Below are positions 31,881-40,514 of a stretch of 64,000 nt of DNA, one piece after another. The stretch covers positions 2,294,001 through 2,358,000 of the forward strand of contig NZ_CP031229.1 in the NCBI RefSeq assembly GCF_003351765.1, given 5' to 3'. The notes beneath the pieces were generated by a model. That model searched no databases. It was given only the letters and a program-made list of their open reading frames with translations, and was not told where the DNA came from. A program made the translations under genes and the position numbers. Each line of letters opens with the position of its first letter. Within the stretch, counting starts at the first letter, position 1. This DNA comes from Ornithinimicrobium avium (GTDB lineage: Bacteria; Actinomycetota; Actinomycetes; Actinomycetales; Dermatophilaceae).

Positions 31881-32341
31881 CAGAGGCTAGCACGCCGGAG
31901 GCCGCCTGGCTCGGGTCCTGGCGCCGCAGCGACGCGCTGGAGGCGCTGCGCCGCCTGCTCGCGACCAGCGGGCGGGTCTCACCTGCCCTCGCCCGTCGCA
32001 CCGGCCTCACGCACACCGAGCTGGCGGTGCTCGAGCACGTCATCGAGGACCCGGTCGGGCCCACCGAGCTGGCGCACCGCCTCGGCGTCACCTCCGCCGC
32101 GGCGAGCGGCATCGTCGACCGGCTGGTCGCACGGGGCCACGCGAAGCGCCAGCCGCACGAGTCCGACCGGCGGCGCACCGTCGTCGAGGCCACGGCGAGC
32201 GGGCGCGAGGAGGTCCTGGGGCACATGATGCCGATGTTCCGCGAGCTGGCCGAGCTGGACGCCGCGTTCACCGACGAGGAGCTGGCCGTCGTCCTGCGCT
32301 ATCTCGAGGGAGCCACCCGGGCGGTCTCCCGCCTCCTGTGA
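31877..32341 (+). CDS. MarR family transcriptional regulator
   Basis: A 154-residue MarR protein. The winged helix is visible as LTHTELAVLEHVIEDPVGPTE, the recognition-helix region LGVTSAAASGIVDRLVARG, and the wing KRQPHESDRRRT. Such regulators repress drug-efflux genes and release DNA on ligand binding. The GTG start at 31877 overlaps repeats that probably form its operator, which implies autoregulation together with the divergent MMPL pump. The protein has no Cys cluster, so small lipophilic ligands are more likely than redox signals. Confidence 0.92.
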   Translation: MTEASTPEAAWLGSWRRSDALEALRRLLATSGRVSPALARRTGLTHTELAVLEHVIEDPVGPTELAHRLGVTSAAASGIVDRLVARGHAKRQPHESDRRRTVVEATASGREEVLGHMMPMFRELAELDAAFTDEELAVVLRYLEGATRAVSRLL

Positions 32342-32381
32342 CGGGCGCCCGACCGCCCCCGTCGTTCCTGCAAATAGCGGC

Positions 32382-32387
32382 TACCCT
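32382..32387 (+). promoter_or_regulatory. Putative -10 box of the mog-moaA operon (leaderless)
   Basis: TACCCT is followed by TGGTCC and then the GTG at 32394. Confidence 0.5.
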
Positions 32388-32393
32388 TGGTCC

Positions 32394-32912
32394 GTGACCT
32401 CCCCCTCCCCCGCCGCCCGCCCCGCCACGGCGATCACCGTCTCGGACCGCAGCTCCGACGGCCGCCGCGAGGACGAGTCCGGCCGGGTGCTCGTCACCGC
32501 GCTGCGCACCTACGGGTATGCCGTCGACGAGCCGGTCGTCGTCCCCGACGGCGTGGAGAGCGTGGCCGCAGCCCTGCGCGGCGCCGTGGGTCAGCGGCAC
32601 CGCCTCGTGGTGACCACCGGAGGCACCGGGATGGGGCCGCGCGACCTGACGCCCGAGGCGACCAGGCAGGTCATCACCCGGGACAACCCCGGGCTGGCCG
32701 AGCTGCTGCGCCACGAGGGCGCACGCCATACCCCCTACGCCGCCGCCTCGCGCGGGGTGGTGGGCGTGGTGGACTGGCCCGACGACGTGGGCGTCGGAGG
32801 TACGCTCGTCGTCAACCTGCCCGGCCGACCCTCGGCGGTGCAGGAAGGCATGGACGTGCTCGGGCCGCTGCTCGAGCACCTCATCGACCAGGTCGCCGGA
32901 GGTGACCACTGA
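32394..32912 (+). CDS. mog: Molybdopterin adenylyltransferase-like protein (Mog/MoaB)
   Basis: A 172-residue member of the MoaB/Mog family. It activates molybdopterin by adenylation ahead of metal insertion. The N-terminal strand ITVSDRSSDGRREDESG and the nucleotide motif TTGGTGMGPRDLTPEA near residue 80 define the family. NLPGRPSAVQEGMD near the C-terminus is also conserved. The GTG start follows a TACCCT box by 6 nt. It overlaps moaA by one base (TGATG), so the two are cotranscribed and coupled. The pathway link to the nar operon is strong because NarG needs bis-MGD. Confidence 0.9.
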   Translation: MTSPSPAARPATAITVSDRSSDGRREDESGRVLVTALRTYGYAVDEPVVVPDGVESVAAALRGAVGQRHRLVVTTGGTGMGPRDLTPEATRQVITRDNPGLAELLRHEGARHTPYAAASRGVVGVVDWPDDVGVGGTLVVNLPGRPSAVQEGMDVLGPLLEHLIDQVAGGDH

Positions 32913-33910
32913 TGGTGAGCGGACCGCTCGTCGACAGCTACGGCCGGGTGCACAAGGACCTGCGGGTCTCGGTGACCGACCGCTGCTCCCTGCGCTGCAC
33001 CTACTGCATGCCCGAGCAGGGGGTGCCCTGGCTGCCGCGCGACACGATGCTCAGCACCCCCGAGCTGCTCCGCCTGGCCGGCGTCGCCGTCGGCCTCGGC
33101 ATCGAGGAGGTGCGCCTGACCGGCGGCGAGCCGCTGCTGCGCCGCGACCTCGTCGACGTCGTGGCCGGGCTGGCCGCGCTCGACCCGGCGCCGGAGATCT
33201 CGATGACCACCAACGGGGTCGGCCTGGCCAAGAACGCGCAGGCCCTCAAGGACGCCGGGCTGACCCGCGTCAACGTCAGCCTCGACACGCTGCGCCGCGA
33301 GACCTTCATCGAGCTGGCCAAGCGGGACCGGCTCAAGGACACCCTGGAGGGCATCGAGGCGGCCGCGTCCGCCGGGCTGACGCCGGTGAAGATCAACACC
33401 GTCCTCATGCGTGGCGTCAACGACGTCGAGGCCGTGGACCTGCTGCGCTTCGCCCTGGCCCACGGCTACCAGCTGCGCTTCATCGAGCAGATGCCGCTGG
33501 ACGCCCAGCACCAGTGGGACCGCTCGCAGATGATCGTCGGCGAGGAGATCCTGTCCTGGCTGCGCACCGAGTTCGACCTGGAGCCCGAGCCGCAGGAGTC
33601 CCGGGGCAACGCGCCGGCGGAGCGCTTCTACGTCGACGGCGGGCCGCAGACGGTGGGAGTCATCGCCTCGGTGACGATGCCCTTCTGCGGGTCCTGCGAC
33701 CGGGTCCGGCTGACCGCCGACGGCATGGTCCGCAACTGCCTGTTCGCCACCGGCGAGACCGACCTGCGCACCCCGCTGCGGGACGGCGCCGACGACGAGG
33801 CCCTCGCCGACCTCTTCCGCGCCTCCATCGGCGCCAAGCTGCCGGGGCACGGCATCAACGAGCCCGGCTTCCTGCAGCCGCCGCGGCCGATGAGCCGCAT
33901 CGGGGGCTGA
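32912..33910 (+). CDS. moaA: GTP 3',8-cyclase MoaA
   Basis: A 332-residue radical SAM enzyme catalysing the first step of molybdenum cofactor synthesis, GTP to 3',8-cyclo-GTP. The radical SAM cluster is CSLRCTYC (Cys25, Cys29, Cys32). A second C-terminal [4Fe-4S] site is made by the Cys in MPFCGSCDRVRL and RNCLF. The protein ends in Gly-Gly, the tail needed for catalysis in known MoaA. The length is normal. It is coupled to mog upstream by a TGATG overlap and followed after 4 nt by the TDT transporter gene. moaC and moaE are not in the window. Confidence 0.96.
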   Translation: MVSGPLVDSYGRVHKDLRVSVTDRCSLRCTYCMPEQGVPWLPRDTMLSTPELLRLAGVAVGLGIEEVRLTGGEPLLRRDLVDVVAGLAALDPAPEISMTTNGVGLAKNAQALKDAGLTRVNVSLDTLRRETFIELAKRDRLKDTLEGIEAAASAGLTPVKINTVLMRGVNDVEAVDLLRFALAHGYQLRFIEQMPLDAQHQWDRSQMIVGEEILSWLRTEFDLEPEPQESRGNAPAERFYVDGGPQTVGVIASVTMPFCGSCDRVRLTADGMVRNCLFATGETDLRTPLRDGADDEALADLFRASIGAKLPGHGINEPGFLQPPRPMSRIGG

Positions 33911-33914
33911 ACCC

Positions 33915-35012
33915 GTGAGCGAGCCCGCCGAGTCTCCCGCCGGCGCGCCGGCCACCACCCGGCCGGCAGCTCACCACCCGCTCGCACCCGTCCGCCTCAC
34001 GCCCGGCTACTTCGCCGGCGTCATGGCGACCGGCATCGTCTGCATCGGCGCCCAGCTCAAGGGGTTCACGCTGCTGGCCACCGCGTTGTTCTGGCTCACG
34101 GTGGTCTTCTACGTCGTGCTCCTGGTGCTCACCGGGTGGCGGCTGCTGTCCTTCCGGCACCAGATGTCGGAGGACTTCCACGACCCGGCACGGGCGTTCG
34201 GCTTCTTCACCTTCATCGCGGCGACCAACGTGCTGGCCGCCTCGCTGGTGGGCACCGGCCACGTGGTGGTGGCCGGGGTGCTGCTCGCGGTGGCGGTGCT
34301 GGCCTGGCTGGTGCTCGGCTACGTCATCCCCTGGACCTCGGTGCTCGGCATGAAGCGCCGCCCGATGCTCGACACCGCCAACGGCACCTGGTTCATCTGG
34401 GTGGTGGCCAGCCAGTCGATCGCGGTCGTGGCCGCCGGCCTGGAGCCGCTCTACGAGAGCCAGCGCGAGTGGCTGGCGATCCTCGCCGTCCTCGCCTGGT
34501 CGGTGGGGGTCGTCCTGTATGCCGGGTGCGCCGTCTTCGTCGCGCTGCGCGTGATGCTCTACCCGCTGCGCCCCGAACACCTGGACCCGCCCTACTGGGT
34601 GGCGATGGGGGCGGTCGCCATCACGATCGTGGCCGGCGCCCGGATCGTGGAGATGAAGGACGCGCCGATGATCGACGTGACGCGCGACCTGGTCGCCGGC
34701 ATGTCGGTGGTCTTCTGGGCGTTCGCCACCTGGTTGATCCCGGTGCTCGTCGCCGCCGGGTTCTGGCGGCACCTGCTGCACAAGATCCCGCTGGTCTACC
34801 AGCCCACGCTGTGGAGCATGGTCTTCCCGCTCGGCATGTACGCCGTCGCCGGCATGTACCTCGGCCAGGCCAACCGGCTGCCGGTCGTGGAGGCCATCGG
34901 GGCCGGCTGGTGGTGGGTGGCGCTGGTGGCCTGGACGCTGGTGGCCGTCGGCATGGTCCGCTCCATCGTGCGCGCGGTGCGCGCCGTGCCGGCCGGAGCC
35001 CGGGCGGCGTAG
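33915..35012 (+). CDS. TDT family (TehA/SLAC1-like) transporter
   Basis: A 365-residue membrane protein with ten helices, of the tellurite-resistance/dicarboxylate transporter (TDT) family. Recognisable parts are LTPGYFAGVMATGIVCIGAQ in helix 1 and FFTFIAATNVLAASLVG in helix 3. Members include TehA, C4-dicarboxylate carriers and the SLAC1 anion channel, some of which pass nitrate, nitrite or sulfite. Its position after moaA makes an anion route linked to nitrate metabolism conceivable, but that is inference. The GTG start lies 4 nt after moaA, so it is in the same operon. A large hairpin follows at 35065-35122. Confidence 0.87.
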   Translation: MSEPAESPAGAPATTRPAAHHPLAPVRLTPGYFAGVMATGIVCIGAQLKGFTLLATALFWLTVVFYVVLLVLTGWRLLSFRHQMSEDFHDPARAFGFFTFIAATNVLAASLVGTGHVVVAGVLLAVAVLAWLVLGYVIPWTSVLGMKRRPMLDTANGTWFIWVVASQSIAVVAAGLEPLYESQREWLAILAVLAWSVGVVLYAGCAVFVALRVMLYPLRPEHLDPPYWVAMGAVAITIVAGARIVEMKDAPMIDVTRDLVAGMSVVFWAFATWLIPVLVAAGFWRHLLHKIPLVYQPTLWSMVFPLGMYAVAGMYLGQANRLPVVEAIGAGWWWVALVAWTLVAVGMVRSIVRAVRAVPAGARAA

Positions 35013-35064
35013 CGCGCCTGTCGTAGCGCTCCCCGCAGCGGCGACGGACTTCACCCCCGACCTG

Positions 35065-35122
35065 CGTACGGTTCTTGTAGAGATCGCGTGATGCAGCGCG
35101 AGTGATCTACAACGACCGTACG
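35065..35122. terminator. Long interrupted hairpin between convergent genes
   Basis: CGTACGGT (35065-35072) pairs with ACCGTACG (35115-35122), then TTGTAGA (35075-35081) with TCTACAA (35106-35112), separated by a 2x2 internal loop. The top is a 24-nt loop that can itself pair CGCG with CGCG. It likely terminates both the mog operon and the opposing MHS gene. Confidence 0.65.
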
Positions 35123-35138
35123 TGAGTGGTGCGTGACC

Positions 35139-36464
35139 TCAGCGCATGCTGTAGACCTTGCGCGCGATCGTCAGCCCGACCAGCGACAGCAGGCACACCG
35201 CGATGTAGTAGATCGCCGGGGAGATGTCGGCGAAGTGGTCGACCAGCCAGGCGAGCACGAGCGGGGTGAGCCCGCCCAGGGTGGTCACGCCCACGTTGTA
35301 CGCGAGCGACATACCCGTGGTCCGCACCTCGGTGGGAAACAGCGCCGACATCATCGCCGGCAGCGGGGCGAAGTAGGCGGCCAGGACGATGCCGAGGACG
35401 ATCTCGACGATGGTGAGCATCCAGATCGACGGGTTGTCGATGAGGCTGAGGAAGAGCGGATAGACCACCAGTCCGCCCACGACCGCGGCGACCACCATGA
35501 TCGGCACGGTCCCGATGCGGTCGCCCAGGTGACCGAACACCGGGGCGAGCACGAGGGTGACCAGACCGGCGACGGACGCGCCGACGAAGCCGGAGTAGGC
35601 GGGCAGCTCCAGCGCCGTGATCGCGAAGGTCGGCATGTAGAGGATGAGGTAGACCGACATCGTCGCGACGCCGACGCACGCGGCGCCGGTGAAGACGCGG
35701 CCGAGGTGGTGGGTCAGGACGGTGCCCAGCGGCACCGCCTCCCGCTGCTCGCGCTCCTCGACGGCGACGAACTCGGGGGTGTCCTCCATCGACTGGCGGA
35801 TCCACCAGCCGACCGGGCCGATGAGCATGCCGAAGATGAACGGCACCCGCCATCCCCAGGAGTAGAGCGCATCGTGGCTCAGCGTGGTGGTGAGCACCCA
35901 GCCGAACAGGCCCGCCAGCAGCAGCGAGATGCCCTGCGTCGCGACCTGCCAGCTGGCGTAGAAGACCTTCTTGTCCGGGCTGTGCTCGGTCATGAAGGTC
36001 GTGGCCGAGCCGAACTCGCCGCCCGCCGAGAACCCCTGGATCAGCCGGGAGAGCAGCATGAGCACCGGCGCGGCGACGCCGATCGTGGCGTAGGTCGGCG
36101 AGAACCCCATGATCCCCACGCCGAGCGTCATCAGCGCGATCGTCAGCGTCAGCGCCGCCTTGCGCCCCCGCCGGTCGCCGTAGTTGCCGATCACCATCGC
36201 GCCGACCGGGCGGATGAAGTAGGTCAGCGCCAGGGTCCCGAAGACGGCCAGCAGCGCCACCGTCGGGTCGGCGTCCTCCGGGAAGAACAGGTCGGAGATC
36301 ACCACGGCGAAGAAGCCGTAGACGATGATGTCGAACCATTCCAGGGCGTTGCCCATCGAGGCGGCCACGACCGCCTTGCGCGCCCGGGCGCGCTGCTCCG
36401 CCGTCACCGCCGCCGGTGCCGACACTGCTCCGGCCGGGCCGGTCGGGGACTCGCTCACGCTCAC
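35139..36464 (-). CDS. MHS family MFS transporter (metabolite:proton symporter)
   Basis: A 441-residue transporter of the metabolite:H+ symporter branch (ProP, KgtP, ShiA relatives). Evidence includes MGNALEWFDIIVYGFFAVVI in the first helix, FIRPVGAMVIGNYGDRRGRK in the loop 2-3 motif and the segment LIQGFSAGGEFGSATTFM. The substrate is probably an organic acid, osmolyte or aromatic acid. The GTG at 36464 is the start; another GTG lies two codons later. It is downstream of moaD with a 71-nt gap on the same strand and could be the tail of the nar operon, although its function is not obviously linked. Confidence 0.9.
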   Translation of the reverse strand: MSVSESPTGPAGAVSAPAAVTAEQRARARKAVVAASMGNALEWFDIIVYGFFAVVISDLFFPEDADPTVALLAVFGTLALTYFIRPVGAMVIGNYGDRRGRKAALTLTIALMTLGVGIMGFSPTYATIGVAAPVLMLLSRLIQGFSAGGEFGSATTFMTEHSPDKKVFYASWQVATQGISLLLAGLFGWVLTTTLSHDALYSWGWRVPFIFGMLIGPVGWWIRQSMEDTPEFVAVEEREQREAVPLGTVLTHHLGRVFTGAACVGVATMSVYLILYMPTFAITALELPAYSGFVGASVAGLVTLVLAPVFGHLGDRIGTVPIMVVAAVVGGLVVYPLFLSLIDNPSIWMLTIVEIVLGIVLAAYFAPLPAMMSALFPTEVRTTGMSLAYNVGVTTLGGLTPLVLAWLVDHFADISPAIYYIAVCLLSLVGLTIARKVYSMR

Positions 36465-36535
36465 TGCCTCTCGTGCGGGACCCCACCGACCTTACGCCCG
36501 CCGACGACGCCCCGCACGGCGGGCGCCCGCGCCGG

Positions 36536-36781
36536 TCAGCCCCCTGCGAAGGGCGGGAGGACGTCGAGGACCGCGTCGTGGGCGAGGGGGGTCCCGCGGT
36601 CGCTGACGTACTGTCCCTCGTGCAGCACCGAGCTGCGTCCGAGCACGCGGCCCAGCTCCTCCCCGTGGAGCTCGACCAGCCGGTCGAGCAGGCTGCCCAG
36701 GTCGTCCGCGTGCACGACCTCGGACCCGGTGCCGGCCGCCTCCGCCGCTGCGGCGAAGAATCTGACGGTCGCCATCGTCAT
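36536..36781 (-). CDS. moaD: MoaD/ThiS family sulfur carrier
   Basis: An 81-residue ubiquitin-like protein ending in PPFAGG. The terminal Gly-Gly is the site of adenylation and thiocarboxylation in MoaD, the small subunit of molybdopterin synthase. The N-terminal strand ATVRFFAAAAEAAG matches MoaD. Its ATG overlaps the mobA stop by 4 nt. The MoeZ-like adenylyltransferase two genes upstream would activate it. The large subunit MoaE is not in the window. It is the last gene of the nar/Moco run. Confidence 0.9.
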   Translation of the reverse strand: MTMATVRFFAAAAEAAGTGSEVVHADDLGSLLDRLVELHGEELGRVLGRSSVLHEGQYVSDRGTPLAHDAVLDVLPPFAGG

Positions 36782-37428
36782 CCCTCTTTCTCAGGTAGCT
36801 GTCCGGCCATCCTCCCACGTCGCAGGCGCCGTTCCCAGCCCTCCAGGTCCGCCCAGGTGTCCACGTCGCCCACGTGCTCCCCGCCCGCGTCGACCGCCCA
36901 CCAGGCCAGGTCGCCCACCAGCCGTCGGACCGAGGTATGCCGTGCGCCCGGCAGCGCGGCCAGCGCACCCTCGAGCGCGGCCCGCCGGTAGAGCGCGAGC
37001 AGCCACTGGCGGTGGCCGGTCCCGTCGACGTGACTCACCGCGTCGACGTCGTCGGGCACGCGGGTCAGGGCCGCGCGCAGGCTCGACAGGGCCTGCGCCG
37101 CGGCCGGCTGGTCGACGGCCACGACCGCGACCCAGGGGGCCGGCCCGCCGTCGCGGCCGGCACGCCCCAGCACCGCAAGCCCGGCGTCGATGCCGGCCAC
37201 CGGCCCGCCGTCCGGCGGGTCCTCCAGGGTGCGCAGGACGCCTGGCGGCACGGCGGTGTCGCCGACGACCACGACGCGGCCGCCGAGGGAGGGTGCCGCG
37301 TCCAGGACGCGGTCCAGCAGCGGGCGGCCGTCGAGGACCAGGGCGGCCTTGTCCTGGCCGCCCAGCCGCTCGCCCCGGCCGCCGGCCAGGACGAGCAGGT
37401 CGACCGCGCCCGGCGGCCCGTCACCCAC
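36778..37428 (-). CDS. mobA: Molybdenum cofactor guanylyltransferase MobA
   Basis: A 216-residue nucleotidyltransferase with the signature LAGGRGERLGGQDKAAL near residues 14-30, typical of MobA, and the metal-binding VAVDQP segment. It adds GMP to the molybdenum cofactor to form the MGD cofactor used by NarG. The family identity is strong from the LAGGxGxRxGxDK motif. The middle DQP replaces the more usual DMP. It lies 8 nt after the moeZ-like gene and overlaps moaD by 4 nt. Confidence 0.9.
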   Translation of the reverse strand: MGDGPPGAVDLLVLAGGRGERLGGQDKAALVLDGRPLLDRVLDAAPSLGGRVVVVGDTAVPPGVLRTLEDPPDGGPVAGIDAGLAVLGRAGRDGGPAPWVAVVAVDQPAAAQALSSLRAALTRVPDDVDAVSHVDGTGHRQWLLALYRRAALEGALAALPGARHTSVRRLVGDLAWWAVDAGGEHVGDVDTWADLEGWERRLRRGRMAGQLPEKEG

Positions 37429-37436
37429 GCCGGGGC

Positions 37437-38624
37437 CTAGTAGGACGGGAGCGAGGGGTCGACGCGGTCGATCCAGGCGAGGATGCCGCCGGTCATCACG
37501 CGCACGCCGGGATGGCCGATCCGCACCAGGTGGGCGGCGGCGCGCCGGGCGCGCGGGCCCGTCTTGCAGTAGACGACGACGGGCCCCTCCGGCAGCTGGC
37601 CGACCAGCTCCTCCCAGGTCAGCACCTCGCCGACCGGCACGGTGAGCGCGCCCGGCACCGTCCCCAGCGCGTGCTCGGCGGGCTCGCGCACGTCGAGGAG
37701 CACCGGCGCGTCCCCACCGCCACCACCGGCGGCGCCCCGGGCGGCCAGCAGCGCCGAGACCTCCTCGGCGGAGACCTCCTCCAGCGGCACCAGGTCGCGG
37801 GTCGGCTCGTGCGGGGGCCGGGGCAGGACCACCCCGGCCGGGCGCAGCGGGACCTCGCGGGTGCGCTGCGCGAGCGCGTCGACCAGCAGCAGCCGGCCGA
37901 CGAGCGGCTCGCCGAATCCGCAGATGAGCTTGACCGCCTCGCCGGCCATGATCGAGCCGACCTGCCCCACCAGAGCACCGAGCACCCCGGCCTCGGAGCA
38001 GGAGGGCACGTCCTCGGGGCGCGGCGGCAGCGGGAAGAGGTCCCGCAGGCTCACCGAGCCGCGCCGGCCGGGCACGAAGGAGGAGATCTGCGCGTCGAAG
38101 CGCAACACGGCTGCCCAGACCACGGGGATGCCGAGCGCGGTGGCCGCGTCGGAGACGGCATACCTCGTGGGGAAGTTGTCCGCGCCGTCGAGCACGAGGT
38201 CGTGGCCGACGAGGAGCTGCTCGGCGTTCTCGGGCGTGATCCGGGTGTGCCGCACCTCGACGCCGACGTCGGGGTTGAGCCCGTGGACGTGGTCCGCCGC
38301 GGAGTCGACCTTGCGGCGCCCGACGCCCTCGCTGCGATGGATCACCTGGCGCTGCAGGTTGGTCGTGTCGATGACGTCGTCGTCGACGATCGTCAGGTGC
38401 CCCACGCCGGCCGCGGCGAGGTAGGACAGGATCGGGCTGCCCAGCCCGCCGGCCCCGATGACCACGACCCGCGCGTTGAGCAGCCGCCGCTGCGCCTCGA
38501 TGCCCATCCCGGGCACCAGCAGGTGGCGCGAGTAGCGCGAGACCTGCTCGCGCGTCAGCGGCGGTCCCGGCTCGACGAGCGGGGCCAGCCCCTCGTCGGT
38601 CCGGACGTCGGTGCCCAGCGTCAT
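37437..38624 (-). CDS. moeZ: MoeB/MoeZ-type adenylyltransferase with rhodanese domain
   Basis: A 395-residue fusion of an E1-like MoeB/ThiF domain and a C-terminal rhodanese domain. It adenylates the C-terminal Gly-Gly of MoaD-type carriers and transfers sulfur. The nucleotide site GAGGLGSPILSYLAAAGVGH is near residues 54-73, with NLQRQVIHR after it. The zinc-binding CxxC pairs of MoeB are absent; only CSEAGVLG remains, as in other actinobacterial MoeZ. The rhodanese domain starts near residue 285, and its active Cys lies in VVYCKTGPRA. It overlaps the cupin gene by 4 nt upstream and supports the nitrate reductase cofactor. Confidence 0.92.
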   Translation of the reverse strand: MTLGTDVRTDEGLAPLVEPGPPLTREQVSRYSRHLLVPGMGIEAQRRLLNARVVVIGAGGLGSPILSYLAAAGVGHLTIVDDDVIDTTNLQRQVIHRSEGVGRRKVDSAADHVHGLNPDVGVEVRHTRITPENAEQLLVGHDLVLDGADNFPTRYAVSDAATALGIPVVWAAVLRFDAQISSFVPGRRGSVSLRDLFPLPPRPEDVPSCSEAGVLGALVGQVGSIMAGEAVKLICGFGEPLVGRLLLVDALAQRTREVPLRPAGVVLPRPPHEPTRDLVPLEEVSAEEVSALLAARGAAGGGGGDAPVLLDVREPAEHALGTVPGALTVPVGEVLTWEELVGQLPEGPVVVYCKTGPRARRAAAHLVRIGHPGVRVMTGGILAWIDRVDPSLPSY

Positions 38625-39022
38625 CGCGCCACGTCCTCGACGGGCAGCGAGACGGTCAGCACGCACACGCTGTCGACGTCGGCGCGCACGTCGTGCGTCT
38701 GCTGGGGTATGGCGTGCGCCGTCCCGGCGGGCAGCGTCCACGACGCACCGGCCGTGCGCAGCACCACCTCGCCGGACAGGCACAGCAGCGAGGCCGGCCC
38801 GGGGGCGTCGTGGTCCGGGAGCCCGCCGCCGGCGGGCAGCCCCAGGACGATGAGGTTCTGCCCGGGCTGGCGCACGAGGGCGCGCACGGCGCGGCCCAGA
38901 CCGCTGGCCCGCGCCTTGGCCAGCAGGCGCTCGCCCTCGGCCAGGACGTCGACGACGCGCGAGGGGTCCTCCTTCGCCGGGGAGAGGCCGAGGTCGCCGA
39001 AGACCGCGTGCGGCTGGGTCAC
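38621..39022 (-). CDS. Cupin-like small protein in the nar operon
   Basis: A 133-residue protein whose C-terminal 90 residues look like a single cupin barrel: GQNLIVLGLPAGGGLPDHDAPGPASLLCLSGE matches the first cupin motif in order, and PAGTAHAIPQ the second. His in PDHD and in TAHA may bind a metal. The function in nitrate respiration is unknown. Its GTG start at 39022 overlaps the narI stop by 4 nt and its stop overlaps the moeZ-like ATG, so it is embedded in the operon. A sensor or chaperone role is possible but unproven. Confidence 0.72.
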   Translation of the reverse strand: MTQPHAVFGDLGLSPAKEDPSRVVDVLAEGERLLAKARASGLGRAVRALVRQPGQNLIVLGLPAGGGLPDHDAPGPASLLCLSGEVVLRTAGASWTLPAGTAHAIPQQTHDVRADVDSVCVLTVSLPVEDVAR

Positions 39023-39756
39023 TCGACCCGCTCCCAGCCGCGCTTCTGGGCGCGGGTGCCGGTGGCCACACCGGCGCGCCGGTCGCGGCTGCGGTAGACG
39101 ATGTAGGGGCGGGTGAAGTAGCCGACCGGCGCCGAGAAGACGTGCACCAGACGGGTGAACGGCCACATCGCGAAGAGCAGGAAGGCGAGGACCGCGTGCA
39201 GCTGGAAGCCCAGCGGCGCGTTCTCCATCAGCGAGGCGTCGGGCTGGAACCAGAAGATCTGCCGGAACCACGGGGAGACGCCGTCGCGGTAGTTGTACTC
39301 CCCGCCGATGGTGAGCAGGCCGCCGGCGATCGTGTTCCACATGCCGAGCAGGATGACGACGGCCAGGACGAGATACATCGCCTTGTCGTTGACCGTCGTC
39401 GCGGAGAAGACCGGACCGACGGTGCGCCGCCGGTAGACCAGGATCCCCAGCCCGACGAGCGCGGCCAGGCCCGCCGGGATGCCACCGGCCAGCGCGATGA
39501 CGTGGTAGGCCTCGTGGCTCAGGCCCAGCCAGTCGGTGAAGCTCTGCGGGATCACCAGGCCCATGAAGTGCCCGGCGGCCACGCCGAGGATGCCGAAGTG
39601 GAACAGCGGGCTGCCGATGCGCAGCAGCTTGGTCTCGTAGAGCTGGGAGCTGCGGGTGGTCCAGCCGAACTTGTCGTAGCGGTAGCGCCAGACGTGCCCG
39701 ACGACGAAGATCGCCAGGCAGATGTACGGGAAGATCACCCAGAGGAAGGTGCTCAT
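39019..39756 (-). CDS. narI: Respiratory nitrate reductase gamma subunit NarI
   Basis: A 245-residue membrane cytochrome b subunit with five helices, starting MSTFLWVIFPYICLAIFVVG. It carries two b hemes and passes electrons from menaquinol to NarH. Candidate heme-ligand His are in PLFHFGILGVAAGHFMG and in QLHAVLAFLLFAMWPFTRLVH. RYRYDKFGWTTRSSQLYE follows the first helix, as in the family. Its length is close to E. coli NarI (225). It overlaps narJ by 4 nt. The enzyme is anchored with its active site facing the cytoplasm. Confidence 0.96.
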   Translation of the reverse strand: MSTFLWVIFPYICLAIFVVGHVWRYRYDKFGWTTRSSQLYETKLLRIGSPLFHFGILGVAAGHFMGLVIPQSFTDWLGLSHEAYHVIALAGGIPAGLAALVGLGILVYRRRTVGPVFSATTVNDKAMYLVLAVVILLGMWNTIAGGLLTIGGEYNYRDGVSPWFRQIFWFQPDASLMENAPLGFQLHAVLAFLLFAMWPFTRLVHVFSAPVGYFTRPYIVYRSRDRRAGVATGTRAQKRGWERVE

Positions 39757-40514
39757 CGGGGGGCTCCTACGGGGATGGTGGGGCCGAGCGAGGTATGCCG
39801 TTCCGCCTGGGGCGGGGGCTGGGAGGACCCGTCCAGGGCCGGGTCGATCGAGTAGGGCGCGTTGAGGGCGTCGTCCAGGCCCACGGTCTCCAGCGGCGGA
39901 CCGTCGGCGATGAGCTTGGCCAGCGCCTGCTGGTCGTCGCCGTCGAGGCCGGGCAGGGTGGCCCGCAGCACCTGCACCACGTCGAGCCAGGGCGAGCCGC
40001 GGTGGTCCAGCGCCCGGCGCAGCAGCTCGATCCCGACGCGATGGTCGTTGAGCAGCTTCCAGGCCGCCTCCGGCGCCACGGTGGCGCCGAACTCGAGCAC
40101 CACGCACAGGTGGTCGGGCAGCTCGGCGTCACCGCCCTCGGGGCGGTCGGGCAGCTCGACGCCGTGCTGACGGTAGAGCTGCTTGAACCGCACCAGGGCC
40201 GCGCCCCGGTTCCTGGTGTCTCCGTGCAGGAAGTACGTCAGGTGCAGCGCGCACCTGCGGGTCACGTCGAAGGTCTCGACGTAGTCCCGCTGCAGCTCCT
40301 GCAGCGGGGTCGAGGCCGCGTGCTCCAGGAACCGCCGCAGCGGCTGCGCCACCGGGGCGGGCAGACCGTTCGCGACCTCGCCCAGCAGCGGCAGCCGCTG
40401 GACCAGCGTCTCGTCGGGATAGTCCAGCAGCAGCGAGACCGCCTGCCACGCGTCCGCCTGCTGCCCGGGGGCGAGCGTGGAGCGGGTGCGCCGGTGGCGG
40501 CGCCACGGCATCAT
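39753..40514 (-). CDS. narJ: Nitrate reductase assembly chaperone NarJ
   Basis: A 253-residue helical chaperone of the NarJ/TorD family that holds apo-NarGH until the molybdenum cofactor is inserted. The conserved central portion reads LQELQRDYVETFDVTRRC followed by LHLTYFLHGDTRNRG, a clear NarJ motif. The N-terminal segment has QAVSLLLDYPDE. It overlaps narH by 4 nt upstream and narI by 4 nt downstream, as in the standard narGHJI order. The C-terminal tail is Gln/Pro-rich and variable. Confidence 0.95.
   Translation of the reverse strand: MMPWRRHRRTRSTLAPGQQADAWQAVSLLLDYPDETLVQRLPLLGEVANGLPAPVAQPLRRFLEHAASTPLQELQRDYVETFDVTRRCALHLTYFLHGDTRNRGAALVRFKQLYRQHGVELPDRPEGGDAELPDHLCVVLEFGATVAPEAAWKLLNDHRVGIELLRRALDHRGSPWLDVVQVLRATLPGLDGDDQQALAKLIADGPPLETVGLDDALNAPYSIDPALDGSSQPPPQAERHTSLGPTIPVGAPR

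Noticed and set aside
32342..32393. Molybdenum-cofactor riboswitch ahead of mog/moaA
   Set aside because: Only about 50 nt separate marR from mog, too short for the motif, and a -10 box 6 nt before the start implies no leader.
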